5,301 nucleotides of DNA from Chloroflexota bacterium (GTDB taxonomy: Bacteria > Chloroflexota > Limnocylindria > Limnocylindrales > CSP1-4), in the NCBI GenBank assembly GCA_030271555.1, contig JARXKQ010000108.1, positions 1 through 5,301 on the forward strand, written 5' to 3'. Position 1 is the first letter of the stretch, and each line of letters opens with the position of its first letter. The position numbers and the translations under genes were made by a program. This document shows positions 1 through 5,301 of the stretch, piece by piece. The notes below the pieces were generated by a model. That model ran no database searches and was not told the DNA's origin. It saw only the letters and a program-made list of their open reading frames with translations.

Positions 1-2072
1 ATGCCTACCGATCGCAGGTCCTTGATTAGCGGCTGGGTAGTGGCCAGATTGCGTAGCTGACCGGCCAGGTAATCGCCTACGTCGCGGGCGTTGGTGATTA
101 TTCGCTCGTCATCCATGACGTCGAGCACCGCAAGCGCGGCGGCGGCGGCGACGGGGTTGCCGCCGAAGGTCGAGAAGAACTCGCCTTGGGGTGAGAACTG
201 CCGGGCCAGTTCGCGCCTGGTAAGGACCGCAGCGATGGGCATGCCATTGCCCATGGGCTTGCCGACGGTGACGATGTCCGGCGTGATACCCAGTCGCTGG
301 TAGCCCCACATTGCGACGCCAGTGCGGCCGTGTCCGCTCTGGACCTCATCGGCGATCCACAGCGCCCCGGCCTCGTGCGTGCGGCGGACAAGGTCCTGCG
401 CGACGGCCTGCGCCAGGTCGATGATGCCGTCGCTCGTCAGGACGGCGTCGAGGATTGCCGCGGCGGGCCGGTGTCCCGCGTCAATGAGAGAGTCGAGCGC
501 GCGCGTGAAGTCATCAGGTTCTCCTGGACGCCACGTGCGAACGTGCGCCGGTTGCGCATTCGAGCCCCATTCCTCTGGCGTCAGCGCGTTGATCGCATCA
601 GTGATGCCGTGGTAGGCCCAGTCGGTCGTGATGCCGCCACTCCCCGCGGTCGTGGCACGTGCGATGCGCCACGCGAGGTCGTTCGCCTCTGATCCCGAGT
701 TGACGAACATCACGACCTCAAGCGCGCCGCCGGTCGTGGCGATCAGTCGCTCAGCAAGCTCAATGGCCGTCTCGTGCAGATAGCGTGAGTTCGTATTCAG
801 GCGGCGCGTCTGGCGCACGATGGCCTCAACCACGCGTGGGTGCTCATGGCCCACAACCGGCACGTTGTTGTAAGCGTCGAGGTACCTGCGGCCGTTCGCA
901 TCGACGAGCCAGACGCCTTCGCCGCGAACCAGGTGGAGCGGCTCGCGATACGTGGGCGCCGTCACCGCAGGCCCGAATGCCTTTGCGCGTCGCTCGATCA
1001 GGCTTTGCACGCTCTGTCCCTCGCCGGGTTCGGCGCCACCCAGCCGTCGCCTGACTTCGTCCCAGCCCAGGGACTCGAACAATCGCAGGATCTTGACAGC
1101 CTGGCCGCGCAGGTGAGGCATGAGCGCGTCCGGGTTGTCGTAGAGCGCGACGCGCGATGCCGGGATCACCACGCCGGCGCACATCCGTGCCGCGACGAGC
1201 TCGCCCACGATTCTTCGCTCGTCCGGCTCGAGCGGGGTGACCTTCTCGTAGCCGTCGAGCGCGAGTCGGCAGACGCGGAAGAAGTCGTCGACGTCTTCCT
1301 CGCGTCCGTCAACGACCGTTTCGAGCACGGCCGCGAGATCGACGACCAGGGCCGACCATGACGCGTCGCCGAAGTCGACGATGCCGGTCACGCGTCCCGC
1401 GTCGTCCACCAGCGTGTTCGACGCGCAGTGGTCAGTGTGAATCACCTGGTGGCGCAGGGTCCGCAAGGTCGGCGTCGCTTCGCTTTCATAACGATCGAGG
1501 GCACGCTCTACCAACCCTCGCACTTCGGTGTCGGTGACGGCATCGAGCATTGGCCGCAACAGCAGGGCGTGTTGGACGTCCCAGAGCATCACGCGCGCGG
1601 CCGCAGGGTGCCAGAAGCCGCGCAGCGCCCGACCCACGCGGGCCGCCATCATCCCCCAGTCGCGAATCGCGTGGTCGCTCAGGCTGGATCCGCGCACCGA
1701 CGCCCGACCTGGCAACCGGTCGTACATTCGCGCCCAGTGAGTCTGTTCGCCGCGTACGACGGCTGCTCGGTAGGTTCCGGGCTGACCCGGGAGCGGCGAG
1801 GGCAGAGCGACCGGCAGGCTTGGATCGAGTTGTGCGACTCGATGCGCGGCCTCGGCCTCCAGGTCCAGCTGGGCGGGATCCTCCGCCACATTTGAGATCT
1901 TGAGAACAGCTGGCTGCGCGCCGTCGATCAGGAAGGTCTGATCACGCTCACTGTCCACCTCGACGGCAGTTCCGGCCACCCCGAACTGTTTGCGCGCGAC
2001 CACCGCGGCTTCTTGACCCGTAAACGCAGGACGGGCCGCAGCCAGAACACGGTCCGCGACGACAAAGGCCAT
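1..2072 (-). CDS. Bifunctional small-molecule kinase / class III PLP phospho-lyase (aminotransferase fold), C-terminus cut by the window edge
   Basis: A single open frame of 690 complete codons runs from ATG 2072-2070 off the left edge. Residues about 1-335 form an APH/hydroxylysine-kinase-like domain: SERDQ loop at 41-45, probable ATP lysine K58 (VLKIS), catalytic HxDxxxxN motif at 212-219 (HTDHCASN, D214 and N219), and metal-binding D233 in IVDFGD. Residues from about 355 form a class III aminotransferase fold: NTNSRYLH at 426-433, GSEAN at 460-464, YHG at 487-489, the PLP-pyridine aspartate D575 in ADEVQ, and the PLP lysine K605 in VGKPMGNGMP. NTNSR(F/Y)LH and GKPMGNG resemble, from memory, mammalian ETNPPL and PHYKPL, which are phospho-lyases rather than transaminases. 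The predicted sequence is ATP phosphorylation of a hydroxy-amine or hydroxy-amino acid, then elimination of phosphate and ammonia to an aldehyde, in the cytoplasm. The substrate is unknown; 5-hydroxylysine or an ethanolamine-like compound are candidates. Roughly 90-100 residues are probably missing. The start lies 10 bp after the acdS stop with only a weak GGCGGA upstream, suggesting translational coupling. Confidence 0.88.
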   Translation of the reverse strand, partial: MAFVVADRVLAAARPAFTGQEAAVVARKQFGVAGTAVEVDSERDQTFLIDGAQPAVLKISNVAEDPAQLDLEAEAAHRVAQLDPSLPVALPSPLPGQPGTYRAAVVRGEQTHWARMYDRLPGRASVRGSSLSDHAIRDWGMMAARVGRALRGFWHPAAARVMLWDVQHALLLRPMLDAVTDTEVRGLVERALDRYESEATPTLRTLRHQVIHTDHCASNTLVDDAGRVTGIVDFGDASWSALVVDLAAVLETVVDGREEDVDDFFRVCRLALDGYEKVTPLEPDERRIVGELVAARMCAGVVIPASRVALYDNPDALMPHLRGQAVKILRLFESLGWDEVRRRLGGAEPGEGQSVQSLIERRAKAFGPAVTAPTYREPLHLVRGEGVWLVDANGRRYLDAYNNVPVVGHEHPRVVEAIVRQTRRLNTNSRYLHETAIELAERLIATTGGALEVVMFVNSGSEANDLAWRIARATTAGSGGITTDWAYHGITDAINALTPEEWGSNAQPAHVRTWRPGEPDDFTRALDSLIDAGHRPAAAILDAVLTSDGIIDLAQAVAQDLVRRTHEAGALWIADEVQSGHGRTGVAMWGYQRLGITPDIVTVGKPMGNGMPIAAVLTRRELARQFSPQGEFFSTFGGNPVAAAAALAVLDVMDDERIITNARDVGDYLAGQLRNLATTQPLIKDLRSVG

Positions 2073-2085
2073 GCGCTGAGGTTTA
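2070..2085 (-). other. acdS-kinase/phospho-lyase junction, 10-bp spacer
   Basis: acdS stops with TAA (2085-2083) and the next ATG is at 2072-2070. No good Shine-Dalgarno sequence lies in the spacer; a weak GGCGGA sits in the last acdS codons. An in-frame TTG at 2093-2091 would give seven extra residues overlapping acdS, but ATG is preferred. The arrangement argues for one transcript and for reinitiation by ribosomes finishing acdS. Confidence 0.65.
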
Positions 2086-3105
2086 TCCGCCAAGGCCCGG
2101 CGTGTGGGCGTAGGCCGACAGAGCGGGCTGGCCGCCTAAGTGGGCGTACAACACAGTCGAGCCGGCGGGGATCTCGCCGCTCCGGACCATGCCGACCAGG
2201 CCGGCCATCGACTTGCCCTCGTAGACCGGGTCGGTGATCATCCCTTCGGTCCGCGCGGCCAGCTGAATGGCCTCGATCGTCTGTTCATCGGGCACTCCAT
2301 AGAGCGGGCCTGCATAGCCGTCGACCAGGGTGATCTCGTCGTCACGCAGGTCCCGCCCCAGATCGATTGCGGCCGCGGTCGCCCTAGCGATGCGCGACAC
2401 CTGGTCGCGCGTCTTGTCGAGCGTCTTGGACGCGTCGATCCCAACGATCCGGCGATCGGACCGCCCCTCCAGAGCCGCGCCGGCAATCATTCCCGCGTGC
2501 GTCGAGCCGGTGACCGTGCAGACGATGACCGTGTCGAAGAACTTGCCGAGCTGCTTTTCCTGCTCGGCGACTTCCAGCACCCAGTTCGCGAAGCCAAGCC
2601 CGCCAAGCGGGTGGTCGGACGCCCCCGCCGGGATGGGATACGGCGTGCCGCCGGCATTGACGACCGACTCCAACGCATCCTTCCATGAATCGCGGATGCC
2701 GATGTCGAAGCCGGCTATGTCCATGCGGATGTCGCCGCCCATAATCCGGGTGAGCTGGATGTTGCCCACGACCTCGTAGCCGGGATCGTCCCAGTCGACC
2801 CAGTGCTCCTGCACAGTGACGACCTCCAGGCCCAGATGGCGCGCAACGCCGGTGACGGCACGGGTGTGGTTGGACTGCACGCCACCAATCGAGACGAGCG
2901 TGTCGCAGCCCTGCGCCAGGGCGTCCGCGGCCAGGTACTCGAGCTTGCGCACCTTGTTGCCGCCGAAAGCGATGCCGCTGTTGCAGTCCTCGCGCTTGGC
3001 CCAGACCTCGACCTTGCCGCCCAGCGCCGCGCTCAGCCTGGGCAGCGGCTGCAGCGGTGACGGCCCAAACATCAGCGAGACACGCGGGAAGTCCTCAAGC
3101 CTCAT
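2083..3105 (-). CDS. acdS: 1-aminocyclopropane-1-carboxylate (ACC) deaminase
   Basis: This 340-residue cytoplasmic PLP enzyme of the tryptophan-synthase-beta fold (fold type II) opens the ring of ACC, the plant ethylene precursor, to give 2-oxobutanoate and ammonia. The length matches the family's usual ~338. Residues seen: PLP lysine K51 in GGNKVRK, S78-N79 in GGVQSNHTR, a Gly/Thr-rich phosphate site TVTGSTHAG at 197-205, Y269 in LYGVP, Y295-E296 in TDPVYEGKS, and L323 in AHLGGQ. These correspond to K51, S78, Y268, Y294, E295 and L322 of the Pseudomonas enzyme, with one residue inserted between S78 and Y269. The Glu and Leu pair is what separates true ACC deaminases from the related D-cysteine desulfhydrases. 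The start is well fixed: an in-frame TGA (3108-3106) immediately precedes the ATG. The gene begins 13 bp after the cyclase stop and ends 10 bp before the kinase/phospho-lyase, so it sits mid-operon. No AcdR/Lrp-type regulator, often found beside acdS, is in the window. Confidence 0.95.
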   Translation of the reverse strand: MRLEDFPRVSLMFGPSPLQPLPRLSAALGGKVEVWAKREDCNSGIAFGGNKVRKLEYLAADALAQGCDTLVSIGGVQSNHTRAVTGVARHLGLEVVTVQEHWVDWDDPGYEVVGNIQLTRIMGGDIRMDIAGFDIGIRDSWKDALESVVNAGGTPYPIPAGASDHPLGGLGFANWVLEVAEQEKQLGKFFDTVIVCTVTGSTHAGMIAGAALEGRSDRRIVGIDASKTLDKTRDQVSRIARATAAAIDLGRDLRDDEITLVDGYAGPLYGVPDEQTIEAIQLAARTEGMITDPVYEGKSMAGLVGMVRSGEIPAGSTVLYAHLGGQPALSAYAHTPGLGG

Positions 3106-3121
3106 TCAGCACCAACCGTTA
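3103..3121 (-). other. Cyclase-acdS junction, 13-bp spacer
   Basis: The cyclase ends with TAA (3121-3119) and acdS starts with ATG (3105-3103), with a TGA directly abutting the ATG in the acdS frame. The spacer carries only a weak G-rich match (GGTTGG) as ribosome binding site and has no room for a promoter or terminator. Co-transcription and probably coupled translation of the two genes are therefore likely. Confidence 0.7.
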
Positions 3122-4951
3122 GCGTGCCGGGCCAAAGTCCTGCTCTTTGAGAATGACCCAGTCACCGAGGCCGTCGGCGGCGGCCGTGTCGACTCGGTAG
3201 AAGGTGACCACCTGGTGGACGGAGTCGCCGTTCGCGTCGAAGGAGACGGGGCCGACCACGGTATCGAAGCTAATCGTCGGATCAACGGCATGCGCGCGGA
3301 CAGCCTCACGCACAGCTGTCGGGTCACTGCCGATTCCGCGCGCGGCGTCGAGTGACGCGATCACGATCTCCACGCACGCGTATGTTGCGGCGGTGTAGTC
3401 GTAAAACGGGCTGATAGGAACATCGCCATAGACGTCGCGGTAGTGCTGCTCAAATTCGGCCCGGATCGTACCCACGGTCGGATGCGAGACGTACGAGCCG
3501 TTGGCGGCGGCGCCGGCCTGCGCGATGAACGAATTGGCGGTTGCCCCCGAACCATCCCATAAGCCGTCCCAGCTGACGAATGGCCAATCGGCGTGACCTA
3601 CCTGGATCATCGCCTGACGCAGCTGGGGTGCCCCGCCATCTGTCAAGCCGCCGAAGAAGACAAGGGTCGGCGCCATCCCGGCCGCGGTAACCGAATCGAG
3701 CAATTGGACGGCGTCCGCTCCGGGATTCAGCGCACGCCTCGTGACGGTTCCGCCGAGTGCCTCGAACTCGCGCTGGAACGAGTCGGCCACTCCAACTCCG
3801 ACCGGCCGCGTGTCATCGACGACGAGGGCGTGGCTCGAGTGCAGATCGTGGTAGGCAAACGAGGCATCTGCGGCGGCTTCAATATCATCGGCTGCAGGGA
3901 GTCGGATGTAGTTGATCCGAGAGGGGAACTTCGATCGCAGGTCTAGCGCGCCATCGCGCGGCTTGGTCAGGCCCGGGTCGGTGTTGGCCGGGCTGCAATG
4001 GAGCAGTCCTGCAGCGTTCGTGATCGGAATCTGTTGTTCTGCGATAGACGATGTGCCGCCACCGATCATGGCGACGACGAACGGATCTGCAACGAAAGAA
4101 GCCGCATTAGAGGCTCCCAGCTGTGGATCCGGGTCGCCACCCTCAGTGCGAATGGCGATGCTCAGATCGTAGGTAGTCGTGGCGTCGTCCGACTGCGCAT
4201 CGGCAACGGCGAGCTCTGCGGCGTGTTGAAGGGCTTGCCAAGCTTCCAGGGACGGCATCGTCAAACCGATCTTCCATTGGCCGGTCAATGGTGCCGTCCC
4301 TCGCACAAGCCACACCGATGCAAAAGCGATCACGGCCGTGCCCGCAATAGCGGTCAAGAGCACTCGCCGGCTCGGCCCACGGGATGGATGGGCAGCTGGG
4401 AGACCGGCGCGTACGGCGTAGACGTCGATCGGTTCGCTGATCCCCTTCAAGCGACGCCGGCCACGAGGCTCAAATGTCGCCTCGATCATCTGCAGGGCGA
4501 GCGCGCGAACCGTGCCGCTGACGAGGACATCGCCTGCTTCTGCGAGCGCACAGAGCCGCGCGGCCACGTTCACCGGTTGGCCGACGTAACCCTCCCTAGT
4601 TTCCAGCGTCTCACCGGCGTGGATGCCAATGCCAACTGCAATCGGCCCGTCCGGACCTGCCTCCTGGGCGCCTGACCGATCGACTACCGCCAACGCGCAG
4701 CTGAGCGCTTCGCTTATCGAACCGAAGACGACATAGAAGCTGTCGCCTTCGGTCTTGATCTCCGCACCGTCATGCTCGGCGACTGCCGTGCGGACGACTG
4801 CCCGATAACGATCCAGAAGGTTTGCTGCTACGGCCGGCCCGTGCTTCTCGACATAGGCCGTATAGCCACGAAGATCGGCGAACATGAATCCGCGGGTCGC
4901 TCCACCACGTACCCGCACGATTGTCCCGGCCGACGCGTCGTCGTTGACCAT
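3119..4951 (-). CDS. Membrane class III adenylate/guanylate cyclase fused to a C-terminal amino-acid-type solute-binding (LivK-like) sensor domain
   Basis: 610 residues in three parts. (1) About 20-180 is a class III cyclase domain: metal aspartates D26 (FADLRGYT) and D70 (TEGDS), purine-selecting lysine K66 (EIKTEGD), and transition-state N128 and R132 in PVNVAARL. The second purine-selecting position, normally Asp or Thr three before N128, is Q125. A terminal RLKGISEPIDVY segment (167-178) is typical of the family. (2) A basic stretch RGPSRR (191-196) precedes one hydrophobic helix at 197-216, so the positive-inside rule predicts the cyclase in the cytoplasm and the rest outside. (3) About 225-605 resembles ABC branched-chain amino acid binding proteins (type 1 periplasmic fold): WKIGLTMPS at 226-234, the IGGGTSS ligand-loop region at 296-302, and SPANTDPGLTKP at 320-331. 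No transporter permease or ATPase is adjacent, so the domain is more likely a sensor than a transport component. ATG 4951-4949 is the first start after an in-frame TAG (4966-4964). Cyclase activity, nucleotide choice and ligand are inferred. Confidence 0.9.
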   Translation of the reverse strand: MVNDDASAGTIVRVRGGATRGFMFADLRGYTAYVEKHGPAVAANLLDRYRAVVRTAVAEHDGAEIKTEGDSFYVVFGSISEALSCALAVVDRSGAQEAGPDGPIAVGIGIHAGETLETREGYVGQPVNVAARLCALAEAGDVLVSGTVRALALQMIEATFEPRGRRRLKGISEPIDVYAVRAGLPAAHPSRGPSRRVLLTAIAGTAVIAFASVWLVRGTAPLTGQWKIGLTMPSLEAWQALQHAAELAVADAQSDDATTTYDLSIAIRTEGGDPDPQLGASNAASFVADPFVVAMIGGGTSSIAEQQIPITNAAGLLHCSPANTDPGLTKPRDGALDLRSKFPSRINYIRLPAADDIEAAADASFAYHDLHSSHALVVDDTRPVGVGVADSFQREFEALGGTVTRRALNPGADAVQLLDSVTAAGMAPTLVFFGGLTDGGAPQLRQAMIQVGHADWPFVSWDGLWDGSGATANSFIAQAGAAANGSYVSHPTVGTIRAEFEQHYRDVYGDVPISPFYDYTAATYACVEIVIASLDAARGIGSDPTAVREAVRAHAVDPTISFDTVVGPVSFDANGDSVHQVVTFYRVDTAAADGLGDWVILKEQDFGPAR

Positions 4952-4953
4952 CT

Positions 4954-5004
4954 GCCGTCGATCCTACTTGGTGGCGTGGCGTCGGGAGTTCAAGTAGCGA
5001 CGGC
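4954..5004 (-). promoter_or_regulatory. Interrupted inverted repeat (14 bp stem) over the cyclase translation start
   Basis: On the plus strand GCCGTCG (4954-4960) pairs with CGACGGC (4998-5004), and CTACTTG (4964-4970) pairs with CAAGTAG (4991-4997). This makes 7 + 7 perfect base pairs, interrupted by a one-sided 3-nt bulge (4961-4963) and closed by a 20-nt loop (4971-4990). In the minus-strand transcript the hairpin starts four bases after the hydrolase stop codon and finishes two bases before the cyclase ATG. Its 3' arm plus bulge contains the AGGA taken as the ribosome binding site. There is no U-run after it, so a standard intrinsic terminator is unlikely. A translation-control or mRNA-processing hairpin, or a DNA-level operator, would fit. 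The repeat is directly visible; its role is inferred. Confidence 0.6.
4962..4965 (-). promoter_or_regulatory. Presumed Shine-Dalgarno AGGA of the cyclase gene, partly inside the hairpin
   Basis: In the transcript AGGA ends 10 nt before the cyclase ATG. That spacing is slightly long, but this is the only purine-rich match in the gap. Its first two bases (AG) belong to the upper stem of the inverted repeat and its last two (GA) to the bulge, so folding would partly hide it. The in-frame TAG overlapping it (4966-4964) excludes a longer cyclase protein and supports the chosen start. Confidence 0.5.
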
Positions 5005-5008
5005 GCCT

Positions 5009-5301
5009 TCAACTAGCAGCGGCGGCCTTGTCGAGGTCGAGCAGCACTACGACCAGGTCTTCCACATCGGCGTTGGTCATGACCACGACCACGTTTCCGC
5101 TGACAGCCATGTAGAACGCAAGCGCGACGTAGCCGGGGATCATTCCGACGTGGCCAAGCGCCAGGGTCGCATTCGGCCACGTTCCGCGCTCGATCCCCAG
5201 GCCGTAGTCGCCGGTACCGAGGTCGAACATTTGGCTGGTCAACTCGTCGCCGACCACAGCGCCGCTGCACAGTGCGTACAGCCACTGCGCAAGGTCGGTC
5301 G
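5009..5301 (-). CDS. Serine beta-lactamase-like hydrolase (class C / D-alanyl-D-alanine carboxypeptidase family), C-terminal fragment
   Basis: The frame is open from the right edge to TGA 5011-5009, giving 97 codons of a protein whose start lies outside the window. It reads DLAQWLYALCSG, then DYGLGIERG, then GHVGMIPGY, then VVVVMTNAD near the end. This succession is characteristic of the last third of penicillin-binding-protein-like serine hydrolases (Beta-lactamase family, Pfam PF00144). The H-V-G triplet of GHVGMIPGY (codons 5155-5129) occupies the third catalytic motif (KTG or H-[S/T/G]-G in relatives); valine in the middle is uncommon. The SxxK and YxN motifs would be upstream and cannot be seen, so activity cannot be judged. 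Members are usually exported and act on peptidoglycan-like peptides, esters or beta-lactams; the substrate is unknown. It ends in a short Ala-rich tail, 57 bp before the cyclase gene on the same strand, and may be the preceding operon member. Confidence 0.82.
   Translation of the reverse strand, partial: TDLAQWLYALCSGAVVGDELTSQMFDLGTGDYGLGIERGTWPNATLALGHVGMIPGYVALAFYMAVSGNVVVVMTNADVEDLVVVLLDLDKAAAAS

Noticed and set aside
134..156. GCG/GGC trinucleotide run resembling a microsatellite
   Set aside because: On the minus strand it encodes the alanine run after GGNPV in the class III PLP fold, a normal feature of this family, so no separate repeat needs to be invoked.
840..1361. Plus-strand open frame of 173 codons
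   Set aside because: It is antisense to the kinase/phospho-lyase gene, whose minus-strand motifs (kinase end, linker, start of the PLP domain) run through it unbroken. Its own translation shows no recognisable motif and looks like a GC-rich shadow frame.
1..2072. An aminoglycoside-resistance phosphotransferase
   Set aside because: The kinase part has the APH fold motifs but the SERDQ loop and fusion of the hydroxylysine-kinase-like group. The attached PLP domain points to metabolism rather than drug resistance.
2140..2688. Plus-strand open frame of 182 codons
   Set aside because: It lies wholly antisense to acdS, across conserved residues Y269, Y295 and L323, and its translation has no domain-like pattern.
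3119..4400. Reading the solute-binding part as a separate ABC transporter binding protein gene
   Set aside because: The frame is continuous with the cyclase and transmembrane segment. I see no internal stop, no convincing internal start with a signal peptide, and no neighbouring permease or ATPase genes.
3998..4675. Plus-strand open frame of 225 codons
   Set aside because: It is antisense to the cyclase gene and spans its cyclase domain, helix and sensor start. The composition is Arg/Cys-rich, as expected of a shadow frame, with no start signal or homology pattern.
4954..5004. Intrinsic transcription terminator of the hydrolase gene
   Set aside because: The stem is strong, but the minus-strand sequence after it is AGATGGTC, with no U-tract, and it leads directly into the next start codon.

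Overview
The window is GC-rich bacterial DNA that is almost entirely coding, and every supported gene lies on the minus strand, so transcription runs from right to left. No RNA gene, CRISPR array, insertion sequence or phage marker is visible. Taxonomy cannot be fixed from one window. The GC-rich codon use and the fusion of a class III cyclase to a branched-chain-amino-acid-type binding protein would suit a Chloroflexota or Actinomycetota soil or sediment lineage, but this is a low-confidence inference.

In transcription order: (1) 5301-5009, the C-terminal end of a serine beta-lactamase-like hydrolase that enters from beyond the right edge. (2) A 57-bp gap containing a 14-base-pair interrupted inverted repeat that overlaps the presumed ribosome binding site of the next gene. 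(3) 4951-3119, a 610-residue membrane protein with an N-terminal class III adenylate/guanylate cyclase domain, one transmembrane helix and a C-terminal extracytoplasmic amino-acid-type solute-binding domain. (4) 3105-2083, acdS, a 1-aminocyclopropane-1-carboxylate (ACC) deaminase with all the diagnostic residues. (5) 2072-1, a fusion of a hydroxylysine-kinase-like phosphotransferase to a class III PLP enzyme of the ethanolamine-phosphate / phosphohydroxylysine phospho-lyase type, cut by the left edge after 690 residues. Genes 3, 4 and 5 are separated by only 13 and 10 bp, so they are very probably one operon; gene 1 may belong to it too.

Read together, the operon joins an amino-acid-like extracellular sensor wired directly to a cytoplasmic cyclase with two PLP enzyme systems that strip ammonia from unusual amino compounds. 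AcdS gives 2-oxobutanoate and ammonia. The kinase/phospho-lyase is predicted to phosphorylate a hydroxy-amine or hydroxy-amino acid and then eliminate phosphate and ammonia. The working hypothesis is a sensor-plus-catabolism module for non-proteinogenic amino acids, with the cyclic nucleotide as the internal signal. The individual families are well supported by motifs; the link between them is inferred from gene order only.
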